Assembly: GCF_900112365.1 (NCBI RefSeq)
Contig: NZ_FOLQ01000020.1
Coordinates: forward strand, 19,578 to 83,577
Source of the DNA: Spirosoma endophyticum
GTDB taxonomy: Bacteria > Bacteroidota > Bacteroidia > Cytophagales > Spirosomataceae
Direction of reading: 5' to 3'
DNA length: 64,000 nt
Part shown: one piece after another, positions 33,839-43,561 of the stretch
Position numbering within the stretch: position 1 is the stretch's first letter
Layout of the letters: each line of letters opens with the position of its first letter
The notes under the pieces: generated by a model
Told to the model about the DNA's origin: nothing
What the model saw: the letters and a program-made list of their open reading frames with translations, nothing else
Database searches by the model: none
Program-made: the position numbers and the translations under genes

Positions 33839-35824
33839 TTCTTTGAACGTCAGATTTTGCACCCGCACGGCGTTCAGGATGGCCAGCATTGCTACGCCTA
33901 CATCGGCAAAAACCGCTTCCCACATGGTGGCCAGCCCACCCGCGCCAAGAATCAACACAATCGCTTTTACCACCATCGACAGGGTGATATTTTGCCAGAC
34001 GATTCGGCGCGTGGCCCGGCCAATTTCCACGGCGGTGGCGATTTTGGCCGGTTCATCGTTCTGAATAATGACATCGGCGGTTTCGACGGTGGCATCCGAG
34101 CCAAGCCCACCCATCGCCATGCCCACATCGGCCAGGGCAACTACCGGGGCATCGTTTACCCCATCGCCAACGAATGCTAACTTAGATTTTGGATTGGAAG
34201 CCAGTTCTGCTTTGAGTCGTTCGACCTGGGCTACTTTGTCTTCGGGCAACAGATCGCCGTGCCACTCATCCACCCCCACCTGTTTAGCCACGATCTCCAC
34301 TACGGCTGACTTATCACCCGATAGCATCACCGTTCGGATGCCATCGGCTTTCAGGCGTTTCACCGCGTCGGCGGCATCGGGTTTCACCGCGTCGGCAATG
34401 GTGAAATAGCCCGCAAACTGCCCGTCGATGGCAGTCATGACGATGGTGTACGGGATTTGGGTCAGGGCTTCATCGAAGGTGACGTTGAACTTACGTAGCA
34501 GCTTAGCGTTTCCGGCCAGTACTTCTTTCCCCTCTACCCGTCCTTTCAGGCCGTGACCAGCAATTTCTTCCACGCTTTCCACCGACATCGTCTCGTGCCC
34601 CCGATCAGAGTGTTCCAAAATAGCCGTAGCCACCGGATGGGTTGATTTGCTTTCCAATGCCGCCGTTAATCGGGTCAGTTCAGCCGCATCAACACCAACG
34701 GGTTTGACTTCCTGCACCTTGAAAACACCCTTGGTCAGCGTACCGGTCTTGTCCATGACGACCGTTTTTAGCTGCGTCATCAAATCCAGAAACACTGACC
34801 CCTTAAATAGAATACCCTGTTTAGACCCGGCCCCGATGCCGCCGAAATAGCCCAGTGGAATCGAGATCACCAGCGCACAGGGGCAGCCAATGACTAAGAA
34901 CACCAGACCCCGGTAGAGCCAGTCTCGAAACTCATAATTTTGAGTAAAAAAATAGGGCACGATCGTAATCAGAAGGGCCAACCCACAAATAGTTGGGGTA
35001 TAGATTTTGGCGAACCGGGCGATAAATTCCTGCGTCTGGGCTTTACGACCGGTGGCCTGCTGCACCAGTTTGAGAATCCGGGACAGCTTGGAATCCTGAT
35101 AGAGCGTTGTCACGTCCATTTCGACCAGAGCCTGCCGGTTAATCATCCCAGCGAGCACGGCTTCTCCCTTTTGGATCGTTCGCGGAACGCTTTCTCCCGT
35201 TAAAGCAGCAGTATCAAACGAGCCACTTTCAGTACGCATGGTACCATCTAAACCGACTTTTTCTCCGGGTTTAACCTGCACAACATCCCCTATGGCGACA
35301 GAAGATGCTTTTACGCTTTGTGCTTGTCCATTGCGCAAAACGGTGACTTCATCGGGTCGCACATCCAGCAGAGCCTTAATACTACGACGTGCCCGCAGCA
35401 CAGCCGCATCCTGAAACAGTTCACCGATAGTATAAAACAGCATCACCGCCACCCCTTCGGGATACTCGCGAATACCAAACGCTCCCAGCGTCGCGACGCC
35501 CATCAAAAAGAATTCAGTGAACACGTTCCCACTCACAATTCCTTTCCAGGCCCGCTTCAGCACGGGCCAGCCAACGGGCAAATAAGCGATGACACACCCT
35601 ATAAACCGGATGGGATCGTTGAACCACTGAAATGAAGGGACGGTTTTAGCGAAATGATCCAGGGCTATGCCGCTTAGTAGTAGCACTAAGCTACTGATCG
35701 CTGGTGCATAGGTGCGCCAAGTTTGGTCTGGGCCTTTTTTAGCAGGAGCGGCATCCGCTGCCGGTGTTGTACCTTCCTCAATCAGATCCACGTCGTCGTG
35801 GTCATGATCGTGGTCGTGTGCCAT
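33806..35824 (-). CDS. heavy-metal P-type ATPase (Zn/Cd/Co exporting type)
   Basis: A 672-residue P1B-type pump exporting divalent metal ions with ATP. It starts with a His/Asp-rich tail MAHDHDHDHDDVDLIEE instead of a classical CxxC metal-binding domain. Then come 'TGES' in the actuator domain, CPC in the membrane metal site (Cys314-Pro-Cys316), the phosphorylated Asp358 in DKTGTLTKG, and GDGVNDAPVVALADVG in the hinge. Length and CPC motif fit ZntA/CadA relatives; the metal is not certain. It is the last gene of the minus-strand metal operon, starting 6 bp after the broken transporter gene. Confidence 0.93.
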   Translation of the reverse strand: MAHDHDHDHDDVDLIEEGTTPAADAAPAKKGPDQTWRTYAPAISSLVLLLSGIALDHFAKTVPSFQWFNDPIRFIGCVIAYLPVGWPVLKRAWKGIVSGNVFTEFFLMGVATLGAFGIREYPEGVAVMLFYTIGELFQDAAVLRARRSIKALLDVRPDEVTVLRNGQAQSVKASSVAIGDVVQVKPGEKVGLDGTMRTESGSFDTAALTGESVPRTIQKGEAVLAGMINRQALVEMDVTTLYQDSKLSRILKLVQQATGRKAQTQEFIARFAKIYTPTICGLALLITIVPYFFTQNYEFRDWLYRGLVFLVIGCPCALVISIPLGYFGGIGAGSKQGILFKGSVFLDLMTQLKTVVMDKTGTLTKGVFKVQEVKPVGVDAAELTRLTAALESKSTHPVATAILEHSDRGHETMSVESVEEIAGHGLKGRVEGKEVLAGNAKLLRKFNVTFDEALTQIPYTIVMTAIDGQFAGYFTIADAVKPDAADAVKRLKADGIRTVMLSGDKSAVVEIVAKQVGVDEWHGDLLPEDKVAQVERLKAELASNPKSKLAFVGDGVNDAPVVALADVGMAMGGLGSDATVETADVIIQNDEPAKIATAVEIGRATRRIVWQNITLSMVVKAIVLILGAGGLATMWEAVFADVGVAMLAILNAVRVQNLTFKEADNRTSPRNL

Positions 35825-35830
35825 AGTCTA

Positions 35831-36502
35831 TTAGAATTCAATAAAAAAGTTAAGTACTGCCAGTCCGACCAGTGTCAGGCCGGTAAGTATATTCTCGTTA
35901 TGTTCGAACCGGGCCACGCCAGGCCAATGCGGGTTTACCCGGCTCAGGCCCTGTTGCCCTACGCTTACCATCAGCAGCATCCCCGATAAGGTAATCACAT
36001 TATAGATCAAAGCAACCAGCAGGACCGCCTGCCAGCCCTTAGCTCCTGCACTCAGAAAATAGGTTCGCTCCGGCGACCCGGTCGATCTCCAGACAGGGAG
36101 ACAGGAACATAGCGACACCCAACGATAAAAGTAGCGTGCCAAACGAACGAGCTTTTTGAATGGCTCCAGCATCGATGTGGTCATGAACGTACCGGTGCCG
36201 CAGGTGCTGCCGTGCGACGGTCCGAATCAGATACCACAGCCCTAGGGCCAGCAGCAATAAAGGAATCGCCCACTCCGACAACTCGTGATAATTGGCGGCC
36301 AACTGCCAACCGGCCAGACTGACCAGCACTCCCAGCAGCGTCGTGCTGAGCGTATGGGCGAGTCCTGCCAGGGCAGTGACTAACAGCGTTTGCCGCTGAC
36401 TCCAGTATTCGCTTTGCCGATGGTCACAAATGGGAGCCAATGGCTGGGAATCAGCGCGTGCAGTAGGCTAAGCGTAAGACTCCCCATCAGGAGTTCATTC
36501 AT
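35831..36502 (-). pseudogene. NicO-like (nickel/cobalt) transporter gene with two frameshifts
   Basis: The gene can be followed through three segments. From the ATG at 36502 the frame encodes MNELLMGSLTLSLLHALIPS with HWLPFVTIGKA. Near 36425 the reading continues in another frame with 'WSQRQTLLVTALAGLAHTLS' and 'VAMFLSPCLEI'. Near 36080 it returns to the first frame with 'TYFLSAGAKGWQAVLL' and a final membrane segment. Together these match the 'HALIPSHWLPF ... FLSPCLE' pattern of NicO-type permeases. The two shifts cancel, so they are either true inactivation or assembly errors. Confidence 0.7.
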
Positions 36503-36564
36503 TGCATGGACTGGTCTCTGGTTAGAGCCAAGTTAGGTTGAGCCACTTAAACTTAAAAAAAGCT

Positions 36565-36795
36565 TTAATTGTGTCGTTTGGCACAGTAATAGGCTTGTTT
36601 AGATAGGTTGCCCGGCGACTTTTTCGGCCCTTTCCCCACCGGCGCATTTCCCGGTTTTTCAGACGGCTTTCGCTTTATTATCTTCCTGGCAATAAGGCCA
36701 GTCCAACACGCTAAGCGCCAGAGGCACCAGCCCACCATGATGACCAGGATAACTAATCCGAAAATTGCCTGTACCGTACGAATTGTATAAACCAT
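36565..36795 (-). CDS. small membrane protein, unknown
   Basis: A 76-residue frame: one N-terminal membrane segment (about residues 10-32, 'AIFGLVILVIMVGWCLWRLA') followed by a Lys/Pro-rich cytosolic tail ending in YYCAKRHN. It lies inside the metal operon between the ZIP transporter and the NicO-like gene and has the same direction. There is no family match. A longer overlapping frame exists but is less protein-like. A true gene is plausible but unproven. Confidence 0.4.
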   Translation of the reverse strand: MVYTIRTVQAIFGLVILVIMVGWCLWRLACWTGLIARKIIKRKPSEKPGNAPVGKGPKKSPGNLSKQAYYCAKRHN

Positions 36796-36902
36796 CGGTT
36801 GGGTCGTTTAGCAAATGATCAAGCTTACTAAAATTGTCCTCTCGCCGGATTAGCCAACCAGGTTTGTCACGCAAAACCACTCCGTCAATATTGAACACCC
36901 CA

Positions 36903-37670
36903 TCAGGCAGTCATACCCAAGATTAAAAACAGTAAGAAACCGGCAAAGAACGTAGCCGTCATCCAGGACTTTTCCGGTCCCTCATGGGCTTCGACCAGTA
37001 ATTCCTCCGTGACTAAAAACAGGAGTGCCGCCAGGCCAAACGACAGCACGATATCAAGCCCGGTTTCGGGAAGATTGTGAAGCAGGGTAGCTCCGACTAC
37101 GGTGCTGGCGAAAAACAAGGCCGATAAACTTAGCAGCATGCGAATGATTCGGGCGCGCGACACGCCTTCATCAGCCAGTGACGTGGCGGTGGCCAGGCCC
37201 AGTGACAGCACCTCGACGCCCAAAGCCAGCGCCAGTAGAATACCCTCTTTGGCACCAGCCGCAAAGCCAATGCCCAGCAGTAGTCCGTCGATAAACAGAT
37301 CCACGCCAATGGCTAGTAGAAAAGCCACCGGAAACGTCCCTGCTGGCTGACTTGTCGGTGTAGCGGAACCTGGATTTAATTCACCACTCGAAGACGAATC
37401 CTCCGGCGATTCCGTAAACCTGCGAATAAGCAGCATCAGGCCAATCCCCAAACTAAACCCCAGGATGGTTAGCCACGGGTTATGCAACCGGACTACATCC
37501 GGCAGTATTTCGACGGCCACCACCGAAAAAACGACGCCCGCGGCAAAATGCAGAATCGCCGAGCGGGCTTCAACCCCCAATCGAATCGACAAGGCTAGTA
37601 AACCTCCGCCCGTCAGGGCCAGGGTTGGCAGCAGGGCATACGTGATAATCTGTTGGAAAAGGGGCGTCAT
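36903..37670 (-). CDS. ZIP-family metal transporter
   Basis: A 255-residue membrane protein with seven to eight hydrophobic segments. The ZIP signature is seen in 'LHFAAGVVFSVVAVEILPDV', 'IGVDLFIDGLLLGIGFAAGAKEG' and LGVEVLSLGLA, where the His of the usual HNxxEG motif is replaced (ALGVEVLSLGLA), and in 'LHNLPETG'. The loop after segment three is Ser/Glu-rich. ZIP proteins carry zinc and related metals along the gradient, usually inward; in this efflux operon, release from a vesicle-like compartment is not expected, so direction is an open question. It lies 52 bp after the adaptor gene. Confidence 0.8.
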   Translation of the reverse strand: MTPLFQQIITYALLPTLALTGGGLLALSIRLGVEARSAILHFAAGVVFSVVAVEILPDVVRLHNPWLTILGFSLGIGLMLLIRRFTESPEDSSSSGELNPGSATPTSQPAGTFPVAFLLAIGVDLFIDGLLLGIGFAAGAKEGILLALALGVEVLSLGLATATSLADEGVSRARIIRMLLSLSALFFASTVVGATLLHNLPETGLDIVLSFGLAALLFLVTEELLVEAHEGPEKSWMTATFFAGFLLFLILGMTA

Positions 37671-37722
37671 GGTAAGTTGGTTGCCGGTTACGTAGGTGAG
37701 TGATACGGATTAAGCGTTCGAG

Positions 37723-39021
37723 TTAATGAGCGTGTCCTTCTTCTTCGCCACCCGCGGCCTGTAGTTGCGACAGCACCGCGTAAGCGCCCTTGACAACCAC
37801 CTGTGCTTTTTTGAGGTCAAGGGAAGCAGGAAGAGTCACCTGCGAGTAGCCTCCTTCCGTAACCCCCCTTCGCACGGGAATCTGTTTAAAGGTCGTGCCG
37901 TGTTGTTCCCCTTCGCCTGCTTCATGATTGTGTTCTTCTTTCTCAGAGTGGCCAGCCTCACCTTCCTTATGTTCATGTTCTTCGGGCGCTTTCTCGTCGG
38001 TTACCACAAAGATGTAGTCCTTACCCTCCGCTGAGACGATGGCCTCTTCGGGCAGGGCGGTTACCCGACTGTCTCCCAGATCCAGGCTTGCTTTCAGGAA
38101 TGTGTTGGGTGCCAGTCGGACGTCTGGCTGGTCAAGGCGGGCCACTACCCGTACCGAGCGATCCGCATCAATGGCCCGGTTGATGTAGGTAATCCGGCCC
38201 GACCGTTCTTTGCCGGACTCGTTGTTGAGCCGCAGACTCACCCGCTGGCCTTCGCGAATCTGGGGCAGATCTTTTTCAAACACGGTCAGTTCGGCGTATA
38301 GCCCCTGGCTGCTGGTCAACTGGGCCATCATGTCGGCGGGTTGAACGTATTGGCCCACCGTCACCGCGACATTGGTGACCACCCCATTCAGGGGAGCAGT
38401 TATTACGTAATACGAACTGAATTTGCCGTCTAACGCAGCCTGCGCCGATAACCCGACCAGTCGAAGCCGGTAGGCCAGGCCACCCAGCCGGGACCGGATT
38501 AGATTGCGCTCGGAAGACGTTTGCTGAAATACTTTCAGGGCGCTTACATTCTGCTCACTCAGTTCTTTCTGCCGCGCGTATTCCGCATCCAGATACGTCA
38601 GGCGGCTCTGATTTTCGGCATACTCCTGCTGAATAGCCACTAAATCCGGGTTTTCGATGCGCGCCAGCACTTGACCTTTGCGCACCGGCTGACCCGGCAG
38701 TAGCGGAAGACTCCGGACGAAACCACCTTGCAGGGCGGTAATGGCCACCTGGCTTTGGGCCGGTACGGCCAGTCGTCCATTCAACTGGAGTAACTGACCC
38801 AGATTGCGGTACTCGACAGAGCCCAGTCCGATGGCACCGATGCGGAGCTGGTCATTGGATAGTTCTACGACATCGGCCGGCCCCTCATCATGGTGGGGCT
38901 GTCCCTCAGCGGCTTCGGCGGTGGGTTTAACGTCCGTTGCGGTGGTCGTTTCTTTATCGCTGGCTTCACGGCAGGCGACAGTCAGCCATAAAAGGCCGAT
39001 ACTGCAAAGAATTCGTTTCAT
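37723..39021 (-). CDS. periplasmic adaptor of a heavy-metal RND efflux system (CusB/CzcB-like)
   Basis: A 432-residue membrane-fusion lipoprotein from the ATG of MKRILCSIGLLWLTVACREA (lipobox TVAC). It shows the barrel-sandwich motif 'LQGGFVRSLPLLPGQPVRKG', a helical hairpin ('YAENQSRLTYLDAEYARQKE'), YVITAPLNGVVTNV and a beta-barrel with 'GRITYINRAIDADRSVRVVA'. The C-terminal part is rich in His and Glu (HEHKEGEAGHSEKEEHNHEA), a probable periplasmic metal buffer. It bridges the inner-membrane pump and the outer-membrane duct. It starts 10 bp after the stop of the RND-TolC fusion gene. Confidence 0.9.
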   Translation of the reverse strand: MKRILCSIGLLWLTVACREASDKETTTATDVKPTAEAAEGQPHHDEGPADVVELSNDQLRIGAIGLGSVEYRNLGQLLQLNGRLAVPAQSQVAITALQGGFVRSLPLLPGQPVRKGQVLARIENPDLVAIQQEYAENQSRLTYLDAEYARQKELSEQNVSALKVFQQTSSERNLIRSRLGGLAYRLRLVGLSAQAALDGKFSSYYVITAPLNGVVTNVAVTVGQYVQPADMMAQLTSSQGLYAELTVFEKDLPQIREGQRVSLRLNNESGKERSGRITYINRAIDADRSVRVVARLDQPDVRLAPNTFLKASLDLGDSRVTALPEEAIVSAEGKDYIFVVTDEKAPEEHEHKEGEAGHSEKEEHNHEAGEGEQHGTTFKQIPVRRGVTEGGYSQVTLPASLDLKKAQVVVKGAYAVLSQLQAAGGEEEGHAH

Positions 39022-39031
39022 GATACGTTTA

Positions 39032-42000
39032 TCAGGGTAAGCCCAGTAGTTGCTCCAAGCGAATGATGGATTGATTGAATTGGGCCAGCACATCGACGTA
39101 GCTGGCACGGGTCTGGTAGGCCTGCGTGAGGGCCAGTGAGTACTGGAGATAGGCAATCTCACCCGCCCGAAAGGCTATGCCCGCTTTTTCCGCCAGTAGC
39201 CGGGCCGTCGGCAGCCCGGTTTGTTCGTAGTAGGTCAGACTGCTCTGTAACTTGCGGATTTCCCCGATCGTCGTGGTTAGATCACCCTGTAAATTGCGCT
39301 GAGTCAGCGCCAGTGTAGCTTCTCCCAGTTGCTGACCAAGCCGGGCGGCTTCGATGCGGGCCCGCTGCGGTTTGGTAAACAGGGGAACGGCCACCCCCGC
39401 CGTAATGCCCTGGAACCGCCTGCCCCCCCTGTAGGTCACTTCGGTATTGTCCACTGTGTAGGTGCCGATGAGCGATTGATTGAAATAACCCAGCGAAAAG
39501 CTGGGTAGTAGCCGGGCCTGCTCCACGTCGGTTTGCCGGGTAGCTACCTCGATTTGCTGCCGTAAAAAGGCTAGTTCAGGCGTCTGAGCCAGCGTTGCCG
39601 AGTCCGTGATTACCGGTAGGGACCGACGCGTCAGGGTGCTATCCGATAAGTTGACGGGCTGATTGGTATTCAATAGGGTTTGTAGCCGACTCATCGCAAT
39701 GTGTCGATCCGCTTCAGTTTGGGCTAGTGTATTCCGCAGTTCGCCCAACTGATTGGTAGCCGTGGCTACCTCGACGGCCGTACCTTCTCCCGTTTTCAGT
39801 CGAAGCTCCGTCGCCGACCGAAAGGCTACTAACAGGCTGTCCTGACTCCTGAGCAGCCGACGCCGTTCGACCAGGTACAGAAGATCATAATAAGCCGCCT
39901 TTACCTGAGCGCGTAGTCCATTCTGGCTAATACGAGCCTGCTGCTGGCTACCCGCGACGTTGGCATCCGCCAGTCGGCCCAATTGCCGAATCAGTTTAGG
40001 ATTGGGCAGGTTTTGTGAAATGGTAAAATTGTTATCGAAGTGAGGGCCATTATAATGGCCCCCCATCCAGGAGAAGTTGGTCGTCCCGATGTCGCGGGCG
40101 GTCCGGCGTCCGGTTTGCTGCTGGCTGATGCTCAGCGCGCTGATGCGAGCGGTTCCGTTGTTGGTGGAAGCCTGTTGCAGGGCTGCATCCAGCGACAGGG
40201 CCCCGGACCCTGGAGAGCCCGTCGTTAATTGCGGCACCTGAGCCCGAACAGGCTGAGCTAAACTCGCCCCCAGTACCCCAATCAGCAGCCAACCAGCTAC
40301 TTTACTCGCGATGGTGGGTGCCAGGGTTTCTTTTTTCTTTCTCAAGGCACCGGCGGTTGTCTGTTCCCACCAGTACAGGCAGGGCAGCACCAATAGGGTT
40401 AGTAACGTAGCCGACACCAGTCCACCAATGACCACGGTGGCTAGCGGTCGCTGTACCTCAGCTCCGGCCGTGGTCGCCAGGGCCATCGGTAAAAATCCCA
40501 GTGAGGCCACCAAGGCGGTCATCATCACCGGCCTGAGCCGCGTGGCGGTCCCCTGAAGAATGCGCTCCGGTAAACTCAAATCGGTTTCATCCCTGAGGTG
40601 ATTGAATTCCCCGATCAGCACGATGCCGTTGAGCACCGCCACCCCGAACAGCGCAATAAAGCCCACACCCGCCGAAATGCTGAACGGCATATCCCGAAGC
40701 CAGAGGGCAATGATACCCCCAATAGCCGACAGCGGTATGGCCGAGAAAATCAGCAGGCTCTGGCGGATCGACCGGAAGGTGAAGAAGAGAAGCAGAAAAA
40801 TTAGCCCCAGGGCAACCGGTACGGCGACACTAAGCCGGTCTTTGGCTTCCTGTAGATTTTGGAACTGGCCGCCATAGGTGACATAGTATCCCACAGGTAA
40901 TTTAATCTGGGTGTCCAGCTTACCCCGTACGTCATTCACCACACTTTCCACGTCGCGCCCCCGAACGTTGAAGGCGACAGTAATGCGTCGTTTCGCATCT
41001 TCCCGTTGAATCTGGTTAATGCTGTTTTGAAACGAAACATCGGCAATTTGACTGAGGGGCACATTCTGACCGTCTACCGTCGTTACCATTAGATTCTGGA
41101 CGTCTTCCAAGCGCTGGCGGCTTTGCTGCTGCAGGCGAATTACCAGATCATACCGTCGTTCGCCTTCGTAGACTAAACCCGCCGACGTGCCCGCAAAGGC
41201 AGCCTCCAAATACCGGTTGGCTTCCTCAACCGACAACCCAAAGCGGGCCAGTGCATCCCGGTCGAACTTAACCACGATCTGGGGCAGGCCCGATACCTGT
41301 TCGACGTAGAGATCCTCCGCGCCTGGAACCTGGCTCACGAGTCGGCCAATGCGAGCGGCATAATCGGCTAATACCCCAAGATCTTCCCCATACAGTTTTA
41401 TCGCAATATCCTGCTTGACGCCCGAGATTAACTCACTAAACCGCATCTGAATGGGTTGCAGAAAACCATAACTGACCCCCGGTATTTGAGCCAGTTTTGC
41501 CTGCATCTTTTCGGCCAGTTCCTCCCGACTGCTGGCCGAGGTCCAGTCTTTCCGATCCTTTAGGATCACCATCAGATCGGTCGCTTCAATGGGCATGGGA
41601 TCGGTTGGAATCTCACTAGCGCCCGTTTTGCCAATCGTTTCAATGACTTCAGGAAAATTTTCTTTGAGCACCCGGCCCGCCTGAAGCGAGGCATCACTGG
41701 ATTGAGAAAGGGACGAGCCGGTCATCACCCGGGTCTCCACCGCGAAATCACCCTCGTCCAACTGCGGGATAAACTCACCGCCTAACCGGCTAAAAATAAA
41801 TAGTGCCCCGGCCAGCAAGACGAGCGACAACCCAACCACCAGCCCTTTATGGTTCAGCGTCCAGCGAATGGCCGGGTCGTAACCCCAGTGAAAAAAGGCC
41901 ATGATCCGGTCCGAGATCGTCTTACGCCCTTCCCGAATGGGCTTCTTGCTCAGCAGCAGCGCCGAAGCCATGGGAACGTAGGTGAGCGATAAAATAAATG

Positions 42001-43462
42001 CGCCTAGAATAGCGAAGGCGACCGTCTGGGCCATGGGTCTAAACATTTTACCTTCAATACCAACCAGCGCCAGAATGGGCAGATAGACGATCAGAATGAT
42101 AATTTCACCAAAAGCCGCCGACGAACGAATGCGGCTGGCCGATTCAAAGACTTCCTCGTCCAGTTGGTCCTGGGAAAGGTGGTGCCGGTAGTTTTTCAAC
42201 GCGATGTGATGCAGCGTGGCCTCCACGATGATCACGGCTCCGTCCACGATCAGACCAAAGTCAATCGCCCCCAGACTCATTAAATTACCCGATACGCCGA
42301 ATAAATTCATCAGACTGACGGCAAATAACATCGCCAGTGGAATAACCGAGGCCACCACCAGACCTGCCCGCCAGTTGCCCAGCAGCAGAACCAGGACAAA
42401 GATGACGATGAGTGCGCCTTCGGTGAGGTTTTTTTCAACCGTACCAATGGCCCGGTTGACGAGTTTGGTGCGGTCCAGAAAGGCATGAATCTCCACGCCT
42501 TCCGGTAATGATTTTTTTATCTGCTCAATGCGCTGTTTGACGTTATCGATCACCTGGGATGAATTAGCCCCCTTGAGCATCATCACGATGGCCCCCACCA
42601 CTTCGCCTTCCCCGTTTCGGGTCATGGCTCCGTACCGCACGGCCTGTCCGAGTTGAACCTGGGCTACGTCACGCACCAGTACCGGGATACCGCCCGAGGT
42701 TCGGTGAACGACAATCTTACCAATATCCTGCAGGGTACCAATGAGTCCTTCAGAACGAATGAAATACGCGTTTGGTCGGCGGTCAATGTAAGCTCCACCC
42801 GCATTCTGGTTGTTGCGTTGAAGGGCGGTGAACAGTTCATCCATCGTTACGCCCGATGCCCTTAACCGCTGCGGATCGACAGCGACTTCGTATTGTTTGA
42901 GAAATCCCCCGAAACTACTGACATCGGCTACGCCCTTGGTACCCAATAATTGCCGCCGGACGATCCAGTCCTGAATCGAACGCAGTTCCATCGTCTGATA
43001 CCGTTTCTCATAGCCAGGCTTCGCCCGCAGGACATATTGATAGATTTCTCCTAGTCCCGTAGTCATGGGTGACAATTCGGGGGTACCGGCGTCGAGAGGA
43101 ATCTGAGCGCGGGCCTGTTGCAGCCGCTCAAATACCTGCTGGCGGGCGAGATTAACATCAACGTCATCGTCCATGACAATGGTGACAACCGACAGACCAA
43201 AGCGAGAAATAGACCGAACTTCAATCAGGTCGGGCAGGGTGGCCATTGTCTGCTCGATCGGAAAACTAATAAGCCGCTCGACATCCAGGGCCGACAAAGC
43301 CGGGCTTTGGGTAATGACCTGTACCTGGTTATTGGTAATATCGGGCAGGGCGTCGATGGGCAGCCGAGTTAATGAATAACTCCCCCAACTAACTAGGGCG
43401 AGGGTGAAAAGCCCAATAATGAGTTTATTTTGGATGGAAAATCGAATAATACGATCCAGCAT
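39032..43462 (-). CDS. CusA/CzcA heavy-metal RND pump fused to a TolC-like outer-membrane protein
   Basis: A 1476-residue fusion from the ATG of MLDRIIRFSIQNKLIIGLFT. Residues 1 to about 1040 are a complete RND pump: 'RLPIDALPDITNNQVQVIT', MATLPDLIEVRSISRFGLS, 'GAIDFGLIVDGAVIIVEATL' with charged membrane residues, and 'GVGFIALFGVAVLNGIVLI'. Residues from about 1080 to the end are a CzcC-like efflux duct: 'NISQNLPNPKLIRQLGRLAD', 'LLNTNQPVNLSDSTL' and 'TQAYQTRASYVDVLAQFN', with a hydrophobic, signal-like segment at the join (WLLIGVLGASLAQPVRAQV) that probably allows processing or export of the second half. The fusion is a known Bacteroidota form. Substrates would be divalent zinc, cobalt, cadmium or monovalent copper. 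Confidence 0.93.
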   Translation of the reverse strand: MLDRIIRFSIQNKLIIGLFTLALVSWGSYSLTRLPIDALPDITNNQVQVITQSPALSALDVERLISFPIEQTMATLPDLIEVRSISRFGLSVVTIVMDDDVDVNLARQQVFERLQQARAQIPLDAGTPELSPMTTGLGEIYQYVLRAKPGYEKRYQTMELRSIQDWIVRRQLLGTKGVADVSSFGGFLKQYEVAVDPQRLRASGVTMDELFTALQRNNQNAGGAYIDRRPNAYFIRSEGLIGTLQDIGKIVVHRTSGGIPVLVRDVAQVQLGQAVRYGAMTRNGEGEVVGAIVMMLKGANSSQVIDNVKQRIEQIKKSLPEGVEIHAFLDRTKLVNRAIGTVEKNLTEGALIVIFVLVLLLGNWRAGLVVASVIPLAMLFAVSLMNLFGVSGNLMSLGAIDFGLIVDGAVIIVEATLHHIALKNYRHHLSQDQLDEEVFESASRIRSSAAFGEIIILIVYLPILALVGIEGKMFRPMAQTVAFAILGAFILSLTYVPMASALLLSKKPIREGRKTISDRIMAFFHWGYDPAIRWTLNHKGLVVGLSLVLLAGALFIFSRLGGEFIPQLDEGDFAVETRVMTGSSLSQSSDASLQAGRVLKENFPEVIETIGKTGASEIPTDPMPIEATDLMVILKDRKDWTSASSREELAEKMQAKLAQIPGVSYGFLQPIQMRFSELISGVKQDIAIKLYGEDLGVLADYAARIGRLVSQVPGAEDLYVEQVSGLPQIVVKFDRDALARFGLSVEEANRYLEAAFAGTSAGLVYEGERRYDLVIRLQQQSRQRLEDVQNLMVTTVDGQNVPLSQIADVSFQNSINQIQREDAKRRITVAFNVRGRDVESVVNDVRGKLDTQIKLPVGYYVTYGGQFQNLQEAKDRLSVAVPVALGLIFLLLFFTFRSIRQSLLIFSAIPLSAIGGIIALWLRDMPFSISAGVGFIALFGVAVLNGIVLIGEFNHLRDETDLSLPERILQGTATRLRPVMMTALVASLGFLPMALATTAGAEVQRPLATVVIGGLVSATLLTLLVLPCLYWWEQTTAGALRKKKETLAPTIASKVAGWLLIGVLGASLAQPVRAQVPQLTTGSPGSGALSLDAALQQASTNNGTARISALSISQQQTGRRTARDIGTTNFSWMGGHYNGPHFDNNFTISQNLPNPKLIRQLGRLADANVAGSQQQARISQNGLRAQVKAAYYDLLYLVERRRLLRSQDSLLVAFRSATELRLKTGEGTAVEVATATNQLGELRNTLAQTEADRHIAMSRLQTLLNTNQPVNLSDSTLTRRSLPVITDSATLAQTPELAFLRQQIEVATRQTDVEQARLLPSFSLGYFNQSLIGTYTVDNTEVTYRGGRRFQGITAGVAVPLFTKPQRARIEAARLGQQLGEATLALTQRNLQGDLTTTIGEIRKLQSSLTYYEQTGLPTARLLAEKAGIAFRAGEIAYLQYSLALTQAYQTRASYVDVLAQFNQSIIRLEQLLGLP

Positions 43463-43561
43463 AATCGAATCTGAACAAGTGAGAAAAGAGAAGATGCTGT
43501 TATAGCTATTCAGCACACGCTTTTTGGAAAAGGTGCGATAAAGGCATTAACAGCATGGGGA

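Noticed and set aside
35831-36440. Two separate small membrane-protein genes (35831-36184 and 36039-36440)
   Set aside because: They overlap in different frames, and together with the upstream 36502 start they read as one NicO-type permease interrupted by two frameshifts.
36659-36898. A 79-residue minus-strand frame between ZIP and the small membrane protein
   Set aside because: It overlaps the small membrane protein in another frame and has lower protein-like quality; only one can be real and neither is proven.
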